DNA from: Methylobacterium sp. Leaf123
GTDB taxonomy: Bacteria > Pseudomonadota > Alphaproteobacteria > Rhizobiales > Beijerinckiaceae
Assembly: GCF_001423405.1 (NCBI RefSeq)
Contig: NZ_LMNS01000037.1
Coordinates: 62,001-126,000, forward strand
DNA: 64,000 nucleotides
Reading direction: 5' to 3'
The position numbers and the translations under genes were made by a program. Shown here piece after piece: positions 53,757-63,161 of this stretch. Positions within the stretch are counted from its first letter, which is position 1. Every line of letters starts with the position of its first letter. Below the pieces are notes generated by a model. That model was not told the DNA's origin. It ran no database searches and saw nothing but the letters and a program-made list of their open reading frames with translations.

Positions 53757-54581
53757 TCAGCGTACTCGGTCGATCGCTCGCTGCGGTGTGCCGATGGTGG
53801 TGTGGAAGGGCCGTTCGCCGCCGCCCTTCTCGAACGCCACGATGCTGTCGAAGACGTGGATCGCGCCGATGCTCCGACCGATCTCCTGCGCGCCCCGATC
53901 GTGATACCAAGCGTGCATGTCGTCGATGAACGCCTTCGTCATTTCGAGGAAGGTGCCCCGGCGGCGATAGCCGCCCTCGTAGCCCCGCCAGTACGAGGTG
54001 TGCAGGTCTTCGGCGACGTAGAGACCGTCCTGCGCCAGGAGCGGAAACAGCGTTTCGAAGGTCACCCTTTGGTGGCTCGCGACGTGGCTGCCGTCGTCGA
54101 GGATGACATCGACGCCGCCCATCTCCTCGACCACGGACCGGAGGAAGGCGGGATCGGCCTGCGAGCCGATACGGACCTGCGCGGCGCGGCCGTCGAAGAC
54201 CGCGCAGCGCGGATCGACATCGATGCCGTAGAGGATGGCGCTGGGTCCGAAGAAGCGACGCCAGAGGTCGAGGGAGCCGCCCTCGTAGACGCCGATCTCG
54301 AGGAAGCGCAGCGGTCGCCCGTCCGGCCTGCCGTCGCGGAAGGGCGCGAACAGCCGGCTGTAGATCGGCAGGAAGTGGTTCCACTTGTTGATCAGGTGGT
54401 CGCCGTCGTAGCCGTAGAACAGCTTCGAGAAGGCGTCGTCGCCGCGCGTCTTCACCTCGGCCAGATCGCGATAGAAGTCGTTGGCCGGGCTGTCGCGGAA
54501 CAAGCCGGCCGATTTGGCGACGGACTTGAGCGCCCGCTTGATCTGCGGATGCTGGTGCAGCGTTCGTTTGAGAAACGTCAT
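53757..54581 (-). CDS. Class I SAM-dependent methyltransferase
   Basis: The protein is 274 aa from ATG 54581 (or 290 from 54629). The SAM site is FLEIGVYEGGSLDLWRRFFG (glycine motif), followed by YGIDVDPR and VDVILDDGSHVASHQ. This DDGSH pattern with a late WNHFLPIY segment resembles the family of sugar or macrolide methyltransferases and cephalosporin-hydroxylase-like proteins used in glycan or O-antigen modification. The substrate is unknown and no glycan genes are adjacent. It converges on ccr. Confidence 0.8.
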   Translation of the reverse strand: MTFLKRTLHQHPQIKRALKSVAKSAGLFRDSPANDFYRDLAEVKTRGDDAFSKLFYGYDGDHLINKWNHFLPIYSRLFAPFRDGRPDGRPLRFLEIGVYEGGSLDLWRRFFGPSAILYGIDVDPRCAVFDGRAAQVRIGSQADPAFLRSVVEEMGGVDVILDDGSHVASHQRVTFETLFPLLAQDGLYVAEDLHTSYWRGYEGGYRRRGTFLEMTKAFIDDMHAWYHDRGAQEIGRSIGAIHVFDSIVAFEKGGGERPFHTTIGTPQRAIDRVR

Positions 54582-54695
54582 GCCGAGATGCGGCCCGTCG
54601 TGCTGTTCGAGGTCGCGCGCACGAAGCACGACCCGGCGCGGCGCGTAAAGCCGGCCGGGTCGAACGAACGCGAGGGAATGACGCCTCGGCCGGGC

Positions 54696-55349
54696 TCAGG
54701 CCTCACCGCGGGCGACGAGCGCCTCGTATTCCGGGACTTCGAGGCGGCCTTCCCGCGCCACGCGCGCCTTGTCCTCGTCGCTGATGACGTCCCCGGCGAG
54801 GTCGAGCCGCTTCCAGGCCGCGAGCGGCGTCTCCCGGTCGGGGCGGGGGACGTATTTGTTCTGCTCGAGCTTCTTGTATTTGTGGATGTAGCGCGGGCAG
54901 TTGATCCAGATCTTCGTCACATCGACGCGCACGAGATACTTCGCCTCAGTGTACTCGGCCATCAGCGGGTCGTCGCGCAGCAGCGAGGCGTGACCCTGGA
55001 CCCGGATGCGGTGCGGCGTCTCGAAGTCGATGAACAGGAGACCGATCTTGGCCTGCCCCTCGATATTGCCCATCGAGTAGAACATCCCGTTGCCGTCGAA
55101 GCCGGGGAAGACCAGCGTCGAGCCGTCGACCACCTTCACGAAGCCGGTGGGGCCGCCCTTGTAGGAGACGGTCGGCATGCCGTCGGGATCGACGGTCGAG
55201 AGGAAGAACATGTCGCGCGAGGCGATGAAGGCGGCCTCGTCGGGCTGGATCGTCTCATGAACCCAATCCTCATCGAGGCGCACGGCGAGCTTGGTCGTGC
55301 CGAATTCCTCTTGGAGGGCGCGGTGCGCCTCCGAGTAGAGCGATGCCAT
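54696..55349 (-). CDS. Pyridoxamine-5'-phosphate oxidase family protein
   Basis: This 217-aa flavin-binding split-barrel protein of the PNPOx-like superfamily has FIASRDMFFLSTVDPDGMPTVSYKGG, STLVFPGFDGNGMFYSMGN and IGLLFIDFETPHRIRVQG. A GGAGGAGA lies before the ATG at 55349. Members reduce quinones, heme or F420, or bind FMN without clear roles, so no substrate is claimed. Confidence 0.85.
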   Translation of the reverse strand: MASLYSEAHRALQEEFGTTKLAVRLDEDWVHETIQPDEAAFIASRDMFFLSTVDPDGMPTVSYKGGPTGFVKVVDGSTLVFPGFDGNGMFYSMGNIEGQAKIGLLFIDFETPHRIRVQGHASLLRDDPLMAEYTEAKYLVRVDVTKIWINCPRYIHKYKKLEQNKYVPRPDRETPLAAWKRLDLAGDVISDEDKARVAREGRLEVPEYEALVARGEA

Positions 55350-55432
55350 ATGCGTCTCCTCCGGGGCCGATTGCTTCGGGCCTCCTCCGGGATCGTTTAA
55401 GGCAAAGGCGCGAGGGCGCAAACGCGACCACA

Positions 55433-55469
55433 AGAAAGGCCGGTCACGCTCGCGCGAACCGGCCTTTCT
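55433..55469 (-). terminator. Terminator after ilvC
   Basis: AGAAAGGCCGGT (55433-55444) pairs perfectly with ACCGGCCTTTCT (55458-55469) around a 13-base loop. On the minus strand the descending arm ends in CCUUUCU, some 45 bases past the ilvC stop at 55514. The 12-bp perfect stem gives high confidence. Confidence 0.8.
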
Positions 55470-55513
55470 CCGCAGCGGTGGAGGTCGAGCAAAGCACGGC
55501 CTCCGATCTCAAA

Positions 55514-56566
<1,053 letters not shown>

Positions 56567-57214
56567 TCAGGGTTTCGCCCGGCCGTAGAGGGCCAGGAAC
56601 TGCTCGACGGCACGGGCCGCGTCGCTCCGGATCCCGGCGGCGTCGAGGTCGAGCGCGTCGCCGAGAAGAAGTCGGATCTGAATATCGCGACCGACCAGAC
56701 CGAAGAAGGTCCGAAAGGCCGCCTCGCTGTCCTCGAAGGCGAGGAGACCGGCCGCGCGGCCCGCCTCCAACACCGGTTTCACCCGCGCGCCGATGGCGAA
56801 GCGGCCGTTGGCCAGCACGATGCCGCCGAGATTGCTCTTGCTCGACCCCGCATCGGCGATGGCGATGCGGTTGAGCGCCACCGATGTCGGGCTGGCAATG
56901 ACCGCGAGCCAGGTTTCGGCGAAATCGAGGAGGATCTTGTGCAAGGCGACGGCATCCAGCCCGCTCACGTCGTAGCGGCCGGCATGGACGCGCGAGGCCT
57001 GCCAGCGCACCGTCGCGGTGAGCAGACCGTCACGGTCGCCGAACCAGCGATAAAGCGTCTCCTTCGAGCAGCTCGCCCGGCGCGCCACCGCGTCCATGGT
57101 CAGCGGATCACGTCCATCGACCATCAGTGCCAACGCGGCATCCAGCACGGCCTGCTGGCGCGGCGTGGGCGTTTCGGCCGAAAGCGCGTCGGTGATGAGG
57201 GGGCTCGCCTGCAT
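56567..57214 (-). CDS. TetR family transcriptional regulator
   Basis: The 215-aa regulator has a helix-turn-helix in MDAVARRASCSKETLYRWFGDRDGLL (about 40-65) and a C-terminal ligand domain (FAETWLAVIASPTSVALNRI). A perfect 14-bp palindrome lies 18-31 bases upstream of its start, so it probably controls itself. A TetR-type activator of ccr named CcrR has been described in M. extorquens; I cannot say whether this is that protein. A shared nine-base core upstream of katA is consistent with it. ilvC follows closely. Confidence 0.87.
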   Translation of the reverse strand: MQASPLITDALSAETPTPRQQAVLDAALALMVDGRDPLTMDAVARRASCSKETLYRWFGDRDGLLTATVRWQASRVHAGRYDVSGLDAVALHKILLDFAETWLAVIASPTSVALNRIAIADAGSSKSNLGGIVLANGRFAIGARVKPVLEAGRAAGLLAFEDSEAAFRTFFGLVGRDIQIRLLLGDALDLDAAGIRSDAARAVEQFLALYGRAKP

Positions 57215-57231
57215 GATCCGGTGGCTGGACA

Positions 57232-57254
57232 GTACCGTACGGTACGGTACGGTC
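57232..57254. promoter_or_regulatory. TetR operator: 14-bp palindrome with extra half-sites
   Basis: GTACCGTACGGTAC (57232-57245) is a perfect palindrome. It runs on into GGTACGGTC, giving a third, partial copy of the GGTAC unit. It sits just upstream of the TetR start codon, over the likely leader or promoter. Confidence 0.75.
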
Positions 57255-57437
57255 GTCTAACCGACCTGGCTGTCCGGGACAAGCGGGGTCGGTGACATTG
57301 CCCCGATCCTCGTACCGTCACGTTTCTGTCGGAGTGGTGCTGAACCCGCTTGCCGAGCGCCCGACCTCGGCGTATACGGCCCTCCGTCGCCACAGCGACG
57401 CCCGTGCCGCCCACCCGCGGCGGCACGTTGGGTGTTT

Positions 57438-57512
57438 GGGTGCGTAGCTCAGCGGGAGAGCATTCGCTTCACACGCGAAGGGTCACAGGTTCGATCCCTG
57501 TCGCGCCCACCA
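57438..57512 (+). tRNA. tRNA-Val (anticodon CAC)
   Basis: The 75-base gene has an encoded CCA (57510-57512). The acceptor arm GGGTGCG pairs with CGCGCCC with one G-T, the D arm is GCTCAGCGGGAGAGC, the anticodon stem is TTCGC/GCGAA with loop TTCACAC reading CAC, and the T arm is ACAGG-TTCGATC-CCTGT. CAC decodes GTG valine codons. All invariant positions examined are normal. Confidence 0.97.
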
Positions 57513-57651
57513 CCGCCCCTCTACGACATGTCTGTCGTTTTCGTCACAAGACAGTTTCCCTGACGCCATCGGCCGGTATTTGACGCTCGCGCGTCTGCAT
57601 GATGGGTTAGGCGGCGATTCGCATCATTTGTGGGTTCGCGGAGACTGCCTG

Positions 57652-58206
57652 TTGCCGATCCTCATCATTTTCACCGCTGTCGTCGCCAGCGTTTTGTTCT
57701 GGCTCCTGCGGGCCCATTACACGGTCAAGCAGCTCAAAGAGATCGATCAGGACACCAAGGGTCTTCAGCGCAAAGCGAAGTCGGCCTTCGAGGGCCTCGT
57801 CGGGACGCCGTTGCAGCGGGTGAACGACGTGCGGCTCGCGGCCGTCATCCTGATGATCCAGATCGTGCGCACCGGCAGCCCGATCACGGCCTCCGAGAAG
57901 ACCCGCATCTTCGAGCTCATGGAAAACCCGCTGGCGATCCAGACGATCTCCGCGACCTTCGAGCGGGCTTGGCGCTACACGCAGGAACGCCGCCCGTTCT
58001 CGCTCGTCGCCGACCCGCTGCTGCCGCTGTTTCGCGAGAAGCTCACCGGCGAGGAGCGGATGCAGTTCGTCGACATGCTGACGAAGGTCGCCTCCGCCCA
58101 TTCCGCTCCGAGCGAGCTGCAGCGTGAGGCCCTGGCGCGGTTGAAGCGGCGGCTGATCGCCGGCAAGCCGGAACTGGCGACAAGCCGGAATGCCAACTTC
58201 GGATAG
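57652..58206 (+). CDS. Membrane-anchored TerB-like domain protein
   Basis: The protein is 184 aa from a TTG start at 57652, preceded by GGAGA at good spacing; the longer frame from 57580 lacks such a site. One membrane helix lies at the N-terminus (ILIIFTAVVASVLFWLL), followed by a basic linker and an all-helical region (ILMIQIVRTGSPITASEKTRI, then RMQFVDMLTKVASAHSAPS) with the pattern of TerB/DjlA-like co-chaperone domains. It may act in the envelope stress response. The function is not established. Confidence 0.7.
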   Translation: MPILIIFTAVVASVLFWLLRAHYTVKQLKEIDQDTKGLQRKAKSAFEGLVGTPLQRVNDVRLAAVILMIQIVRTGSPITASEKTRIFELMENPLAIQTISATFERAWRYTQERRPFSLVADPLLPLFREKLTGEERMQFVDMLTKVASAHSAPSELQREALARLKRRLIAGKPELATSRNANFG

Positions 58207-58224
58207 AACGGACGCCGCGCGAGC

Positions 58225-58250
58225 AAAAAAGGCCGCCCCGAGGGGCGGCC
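58225..58250 (-). terminator. Rho-independent terminator after pccB
   Basis: GGCCGCCC (58231-58238) pairs with GGGCGGCC (58243-58250) around a four-base CGAG loop. AAAAAA (58225-58230) on the plus strand gives six U after the hairpin in the pccB transcript. On the other strand there is no U-run, so it serves pccB. Confidence 0.85.
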
Positions 58251-58265
58251 CACCGTAGTCCCGCC

Positions 58266-59798
58266 TCAGAGCGGGATGTTGTCGTGCTTCTTCCAGGGCT
58301 GCTCCATCTCCTTGGTGCGCAGCATGCCGAGCGCCCGCGCGATCCGCTTGCGGGTGGAATGGGGCATGATCACCTCGTCGATGTAGCCGCGCTCCGCCGC
58401 CACGAAGGGCGAGAGGAAGCGGTCCTCGTATTCCTTGGTCCGTTCGGCGATCTTGTCCGCGTCGCCGATCTCGGCGCGGAAGATGATCTCGACCGCCCCC
58501 TTGGCGCCCATCACCGCGATCTGCGCCGTGGGCCATGCGTAGTTGAGATCGGCGCCGACATGCTTCGACGCCATGACGTCGTAGGCGCCGCCGAAGGCCT
58601 TGCGGGTGATGATGGTCACGAGCGGCACGGTCGCTTGGCTATAGGCGAAGAGCAGCTTGGCGCCGTGCTTGATCAGGCCGCCATATTCCTGGGCGGTGCC
58701 CGGCAGGAAGCCCGGCACGTCCACGAAGGTGACGATCGGGATCGAGAAGGCGTTGCAGAAGCGCACGAAGCGGGCCGCCTTGCGGGAGGCATCCGAATCG
58801 AGCACGCCGGCCAGCACCAGCGGCTGGTTCGCGACGAAACCGACGGTGCGGCCCTCGACGCGGCCGAAGCCGGTGATGATGTTGCGGGCGTAGGCGGCCT
58901 GGATCTCGAAGAAATCGCCCTCGTCCACGACGCGGCGGATCAGCTCGCCCATGTCGTAGGGCTTGTTCGGGTTGTCCGGGATCAGCGTGTCGAGCGACTT
59001 GTCGAGGCGGTTGACGTCGTCGAAGCTCTCGATCTCCGGCACGCCCTCGATGTTGTTGGCGGGCAGGAAATCGAGCAGGCGGCGGATCTGGAGGATCGCC
59101 TCGACGTCGTTCTCGAACGAGCCGTCGGCAATCGAGGATTTCGAGGTGTGGACCTTGGCGCCGCCGAGTTCTTCGGCCGTGACGACCTCGTTGGTGACGG
59201 TCTTCACCACATCGGGGCCGGTCACGAACATGTAGCTCGTGTCGCGCACCATGAAGATAAAATCGGTCATGGCCGGCGAGTAGACGTCGCCGCCCGCGCA
59301 CGGCCCCATGATGACCGAGATCTGCGGGATCACGCCGGACGCCGCGACGTTGCGGCGGAACACCTCGCCGTAGCCGCCGAGCGCCGCCACGCCCTCTTGG
59401 ATGCGGGCGCCGCCGGCATCGAAGATGCCGATGATCGGGGCGCGCATCTTCAGCGCCATGTCCTGGACCTTGACGATCTTGGCCGCGTGCGCCTCGGAGA
59501 GCGAGCCGCCGAACACCGTGAAGTCCTTCGAGAACAGGAAGACGGTGCGGCCGTTCACGGTGCCCCAGCCGGTGACGACGCCGTCGCCGGGGATCTTCTG
59601 CTTCTCCATGCCGAAATCGGTGGAGCGGTGCTGCACGAACATGTCGAACTCTTCGAACGACCCATGGTCGAGCAGGAGTTCGATACGCTCGCGCGCCGTG
59701 AGCTTGCCGCGCTTGTGCTGCGCCTCGAGCCGCTTTTCCCCGCCGCCGAGACGGGCCTGTGCGCGACGCTCCTCAAGCTTCTCGAGAATGTCCTTCAT
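58266..59798 (-). CDS. pccB: Propionyl-CoA carboxylase beta (carboxyltransferase) subunit
   Basis: PccB is the carboxyltransferase half of the biotin enzyme that makes methylmalonyl-CoA from propionyl-CoA, feeding the methylmalonyl-CoA branch in this organism. The 510-aa protein has crotonase-type folds: [22 protein letters not shown] at the start, [16 protein letters not shown], and [23 protein letters not shown] near the C-terminus. The alpha subunit (pccA) is elsewhere. Confidence 0.95.
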   Translation of the reverse strand: MKDILEKLEERRAQARLGGGEKRLEAQHKRGKLTARERIELLLDHGSFEEFDMFVQHRSTDFGMEKQKIPGDGVVTGWGTVNGRTVFLFSKDFTVFGGSLSEAHAAKIVKVQDMALKMRAPIIGIFDAGGARIQEGVAALGGYGEVFRRNVAASGVIPQISVIMGPCAGGDVYSPAMTDFIFMVRDTSYMFVTGPDVVKTVTNEVVTAEELGGAKVHTSKSSIADGSFENDVEAILQIRRLLDFLPANNIEGVPEIESFDDVNRLDKSLDTLIPDNPNKPYDMGELIRRVVDEGDFFEIQAAYARNIITGFGRVEGRTVGFVANQPLVLAGVLDSDASRKAARFVRFCNAFSIPIVTFVDVPGFLPGTAQEYGGLIKHGAKLLFAYSQATVPLVTIITRKAFGGAYDVMASKHVGADLNYAWPTAQIAVMGAKGAVEIIFRAEIGDADKIAERTKEYEDRFLSPFVAAERGYIDEVIMPHSTRKRIARALGMLRTKEMEQPWKKHDNIPL

Positions 59799-60024
59799 GG
59801 TGCTGGCGAGACTCCCTGGGGATCGAAATCGTTTTTTGAATGCAGATCAAAGCGTAAGAGCTTGACCTTGCATCGATCGATCGCCCTTAGCACGCGTTCC
59901 CGCCCTCGGAAACGGCTCGGCCAGAGGCCATTGGGCTAATCCTCGTAGAGAGGCCGCGCGCGGCAGCGGTCCGACCAGCCGGATCCCCCCCCCCGCGCGC
60001 GGCCGTGGCGTCGTCGGCGCGGGA

Positions 60025-60159
60025 TCAGCCCTTCTTGATGAGCGGTGCCGGCTCAACCGGAGCGGGCGGCTTGGTGGCGCAGGCGGCGGTGCTCAGCGCG
60101 AGGACGGCAGCAACGGCCGCGAGGGTGATCCGGCGGGTGTCAATTCGAAGGGTCGGCAC
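60025..60159 (-). CDS. Small probable lipoprotein, 44 aa
   Basis: A GTG at 60159 with GGAGA about six bases upstream starts a 44-residue protein: a basic start (PTLRIDTRRI), a hydrophobic stretch (TLAAVAAVLALS) and then TAAC, a near-lipobox, with a short proline-rich tail ending in APLIKKG. It resembles entericidin-like small lipoproteins, although the lipobox lacks the usual Leu at -3. Base 60159 is near an AT-richer intergenic stretch that could hold its promoter. It is upstream of, and on the same strand as, pccB. Confidence 0.5.
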   Translation of the reverse strand: MPTLRIDTRRITLAAVAAVLALSTAACATKPPAPVEPAPLIKKG

Positions 60160-60432
60160 GTTCGTCTCCAAAAGTGAACGCCGCCGAGATTGGTGGATCA
60201 AGACTGGTCACGATAGTGCAGCGCGATGACAGTCATTCTGAAACACACTCGGTTTTCAAGATTGTTCGAAGTTTGGACAAACAGCTTTATTGCTAAGCGT
60301 CAAAGCATGATTGCAGAGCAGGCCAGATGATGTCGTCATGGTCGTCATGGTCGTCCGGCGCGGTGTCACGGGGAAGGGCCTTCCGAATCGCCCACGCGGC
60401 GGATACCGATTTCTGTCAACGCAGAGGCACCG

Positions 60433-60934
60433 ATGACAACCCTTGGTGGAATGGCGCCGAACCAACTCGGCATGGTCCTGCTGGTCGAGGACGTGGCGGC
60501 CGCGGCGGCGTTCTACCGGGATGTGCTCGGGGCGGAGGAAACCAGCCGCAACGCACTCTCGGAGCCAATGCAAAATCTGCCCGCGGGAACCGTGACCAGT
60601 GTCGATCTGCGATTTGGAGACGCACATTTCTCGGTCGGCCGCGAGAATCCGAGCTGGGCGGGGAGCGCCGCCTCCGGATTGGCCGCGCTCCCCGCGTTCG
60701 GCGGGCGCCACCACCGTTCTGTCCAACCTCTACGTTTCCGATGTGGATGCACCCGTCGAACGGGCGCGCGCTGCCGGAGCGACGCCACGCAGCTGAGGGC
60801 CCGTGACCGAGGACACGGGCTGGGGAGAGCGTGTGGGAGAGTTCCTCGATCCGTCAGGCCATGTCTGGCGGTTGATCTCCGTCCAGAACGGCTCAGCCCG
60901 CGAGGCGGCGCCGTCGCAAGCGGCTCACGCCTGA
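60433..60934 (+). pseudogene. VOC (glyoxalase-like) gene broken by a frameshift and a stop
   Basis: The first 85 or so residues from 60433 are a good VOC start (NQLGMVLLVEDVAAAAAFYRDVLGAEE, then DLRFGDAHFSVGRENPSWAG). Near 60680-60700 the reading continues one frame over (SAGATTVLSNLYVSDVDAPVERARAAGATPRS), hits a TGA at 60794-60796, and continues in the same frame after it with GPVTEDTGWGERVGEFLDPSGHVWRL to a stop at 60932-60934. The two lesions break what looks like one protein of about 165 residues. A sequencing error could mimic the frameshift. Confidence 0.75.
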
Positions 60935-60941
60935 GCGCGGC

Positions 60942-61745
60942 TTAAGCGCTGCGCTGCGCCACCATCGCCGCGGTCTCGAACTCCGTCCGGCGGTGGGCGA
61001 GGCGCGCCTCGGCCTCCGCGTCGCGCCCCCAGACACTTGCTTGATAGGTCTCGTCCACATGCGCCGCCACCCAGGCGTCGTCCGCGCTCAGGCGGCCGTG
61101 CAGAACAGCCAGCGCGATCACGAGGGAGCCGGTCAGCGTCGTGAGCGTGTGAAGGGCCGCGAGGCGGAACGGATCGTCCACCGCCTCGATCGCGGCGCGC
61201 AACGCCGCCACCGAGCCCTCCGGCTGCTCGACATGCATCACCCCCTCGGCGAGGAACAGCCGCGCGCCCAGCGTCTCGGCCACCCAGGCCACGAGCGGGT
61301 CCCAGGCCTCGGCCTGCACCGCGACGAGGCGTTCGGGCGCGCCGGCCCGGTAGGCGACGAGATCGGTGCCGGCAAAGGCGGCGAGATCCTCCGCGACCGC
61401 GGCGCGGCGCTCGACCACGCCGTCGATCGTGGTGTTGACGAGGCGGGTCAGCGGCATGGTGCGCGGGTCGATCACCGCCGCCTGCGCCTCCCATTCCGCC
61501 GCGAGCGCTTCACCCAGCACCCGGTCGGGCACGACCAGCGGCCGGCGGCCCGGCGTGTTGGCGCCGCGCCCGTCGAGGACGAGGCGGAAGCCGCCCTCGG
61601 TCTCCGCGAGGCCGGCCTGCGCGTAGAAGCGCTTCGGCAGGGCCGGCCCCGTCTCGGCGCGAGAGGCCTGGACGCGGTCGGGTTTTCCGTTCTCGCCGGG
61701 TTCGCCCAACCAATCACGGGTGACGTCGTCGCCTGAAGTGCTCAT
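60942..61745 (-). CDS. ATP12 family chaperone (F1-ATPase assembly)
   Basis: The 267-aa homologue of mitochondrial Atp12p, which helps fold the F1 alpha subunit, shows RFYAQAGLAETEGGFRLVLDGR, PLVVPDRVLGEALAAEWEAQ, DPRTMPLTRLVNTTID and a helical C-terminal part with ALHTLTTLTGSLVIALAV. Alphaproteobacteria share this family with mitochondria. It is followed downstream by the VOC remnant on the opposite strand. Confidence 0.9.
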   Translation of the reverse strand: MSTSGDDVTRDWLGEPGENGKPDRVQASRAETGPALPKRFYAQAGLAETEGGFRLVLDGRGANTPGRRPLVVPDRVLGEALAAEWEAQAAVIDPRTMPLTRLVNTTIDGVVERRAAVAEDLAAFAGTDLVAYRAGAPERLVAVQAEAWDPLVAWVAETLGARLFLAEGVMHVEQPEGSVAALRAAIEAVDDPFRLAALHTLTTLTGSLVIALAVLHGRLSADDAWVAAHVDETYQASVWGRDAEAEARLAHRRTEFETAAMVAQRSA

Positions 61746-61805
61746 GATCCGCAGATAGGATTTCTCATCGCCTCGCGCGAGTCTCCGGCGCGACGGAGGA
61801 TGCGG

Positions 61806-62531
61806 CTATGGGGTCGCGAGCCGTTCCGTCACCGGGCCGGGCCGCGAATCGTCCAGAGGGCCGGAGAACAGGTCGCTCAGGGTGGCCGCCGAATCGACCA
61901 CCGTCACCGCGCCCGCGCTGAACAGGGCGCCGGGGGTGTGGTAGCCCCACCCGACGCCGATGGCGGCCACGCTCGCGCTCCGGGCCATCATCATGTCGAA
62001 GGTCGTGTCGCCGATCATCACCGTCATCGAGGGCTCGGCGCCGGTCTCGCTCATGGCCTGGAGCAGCATCGCCGGATCGGGCTTGGAGGGGGCGTCATCG
62101 GCGGTCTGGATCGTGGCAAACCAGCGCTCCCAGCCGTACTTGTCCACGAGATGATCGACGCCCCGGCGCGACTTGCCGGTGGCGATACCGAGCTGGATGT
62201 CGTCGCGGCGGTGCAGCCGCTCGACCAACTCGGCCATGCCCGGAAACAGCGGCTCCTCGTAATCGGGATCGACCCGCAGCGCCTGGAACGCCTTGCGATA
62301 GCTCTGTGCGAGCGATTCGATCGGCCCGGCCTCGCCGACGAGGCGACGGAACGCTTCCGGCAGGGACAGCCCGACGACGGACAGGGCCTCCTTGCGCGGG
62401 GGCGCCACCAATCCGTGCTCGGAGAAGGCGCGGTGCTGCGCCTCCACGATCAGGTGCTGGCTGTCGATGAGGGTGCCATCGACATCGAAGACGATCAGCT
62501 TGAGCACGGCCGAAGCGCCCCGAGGGCTCAT
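61806..62531 (-). CDS. HAD-IA family hydrolase (phosphoglycolate phosphatase-like)
   Basis: The 241-aa phosphatase has the nucleophile Asp16 and acid Asp18 in IVFDVDGTLIDS, GIATGKSRRGVD (motif II with Thr), KPDPAMLLQAM (motif III Lys) and MIGDTTFDMMMARSA (motif IV). It is similar to Gph-type enzymes. It overlaps the upstream secreted-protein gene by ATGA (62528-62531). A second in-frame GTG at 62507 would give a shorter protein. Confidence 0.88.
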   Translation of the reverse strand: MSPRGASAVLKLIVFDVDGTLIDSQHLIVEAQHRAFSEHGLVAPPRKEALSVVGLSLPEAFRRLVGEAGPIESLAQSYRKAFQALRVDPDYEEPLFPGMAELVERLHRRDDIQLGIATGKSRRGVDHLVDKYGWERWFATIQTADDAPSKPDPAMLLQAMSETGAEPSMTVMIGDTTFDMMMARSASVAAIGVGWGYHTPGALFSAGAVTVVDSAATLSDLFSGPLDDSRPGPVTERLATP

Positions 62532-62920
62532 GGCCTGCGAGCGGGCGCCGGCTGGGAGGCCGGGCGCCGCTCATAGCCGAGGCGGCAGCGAACGAGGAAG
62601 CGGCGGCGTGCGCCGCCGGACAACCTGCGGCGGTGCGATTCGCGGTTGCAAGCGGCGTAGGAGATGCGGCGTCGGCGCTCCGAGGCCCGCACGCCCGGAC
62701 CCGGCGGTCGCGCCGCCGGTGCCGCCTGAGACGGGGAAGGGGCCGCCGCATGGGGCGGGGGCGCAGCGTGGGGTGCGCCTTGGACCTGTCCTTGGGACTT
62801 TTCCTGCGATGGTCCTTGGGGCTGCCCCGGCGCTCCATCGCCGGGAGGCGCCGCGCCGGCCGGCGCTGCGGCGCAGAGCAGGCCGACCAGCGCGACCGAC
62901 AACAGGGTAACGGGCCTCAT
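62528..62920 (-). CDS. Secreted proline-rich protein with PsiF-like C-terminus
   Basis: The protein is 130 aa from ATG 62920. Its signal peptide is RPVTLLSVALVGLLCAAAPAGA. A Gln/Pro/Ala-rich disordered middle follows, then a Cys-containing end (YAACNRESHRRRLSGGARRRF, then VRCRLGYERR) resembling a basic PsiF-type repeat. The stop overlaps the HAD start. The function is unknown. Confidence 0.6.
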   Translation of the reverse strand: MRPVTLLSVALVGLLCAAAPAGAAPPGDGAPGQPQGPSQEKSQGQVQGAPHAAPPPHAAAPSPSQAAPAARPPGPGVRASERRRRISYAACNRESHRRRLSGGARRRFLVRCRLGYERRPASQPAPARRP

Positions 62921-63161
62921 GCGATCCTGAACCTCGTTGTACCGGCCCGCGGCAGGGAAGGGGCTTTGGACAGTCCCGCCGGCAATCCCTGCCTCAGCCC
63001 ATCGATTCGAACTTCGGCAACGGGATTCCAGGCCTGAACGCGATGCCGATAGAAGCACCTCGCGATGCCCTCGTCCACGCGCCGGACTGACGAAGCAAGA
63101 GTTATGGCAACAGGGTCCGGTTCCAAGGCTCTCCGCGCTTTCGTGAAGAGCCTTGGATCGT

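Noticed and set aside
58284-59939. 551-residue plus-strand open frame opposite pccB
   Set aside because: Antisense shadow of a well-recognised gene with His/Asp/Val-rich low-information composition.
59986-59994. Run of nine C in the pccB upstream gap
   Set aside because: Possible slippage or phase-variation tract, but it is not inside or right before a gene, so it is more likely ordinary high-GC sequence (and a place for sequencing error).
60240-60300. Imperfect dyad TTGTTC-N7-GGACAA (near 60262-60280) upstream of the VOC remnant
   Set aside because: Only five of six bases pair and there is no adjacent regulator gene; too weak to call an operator.
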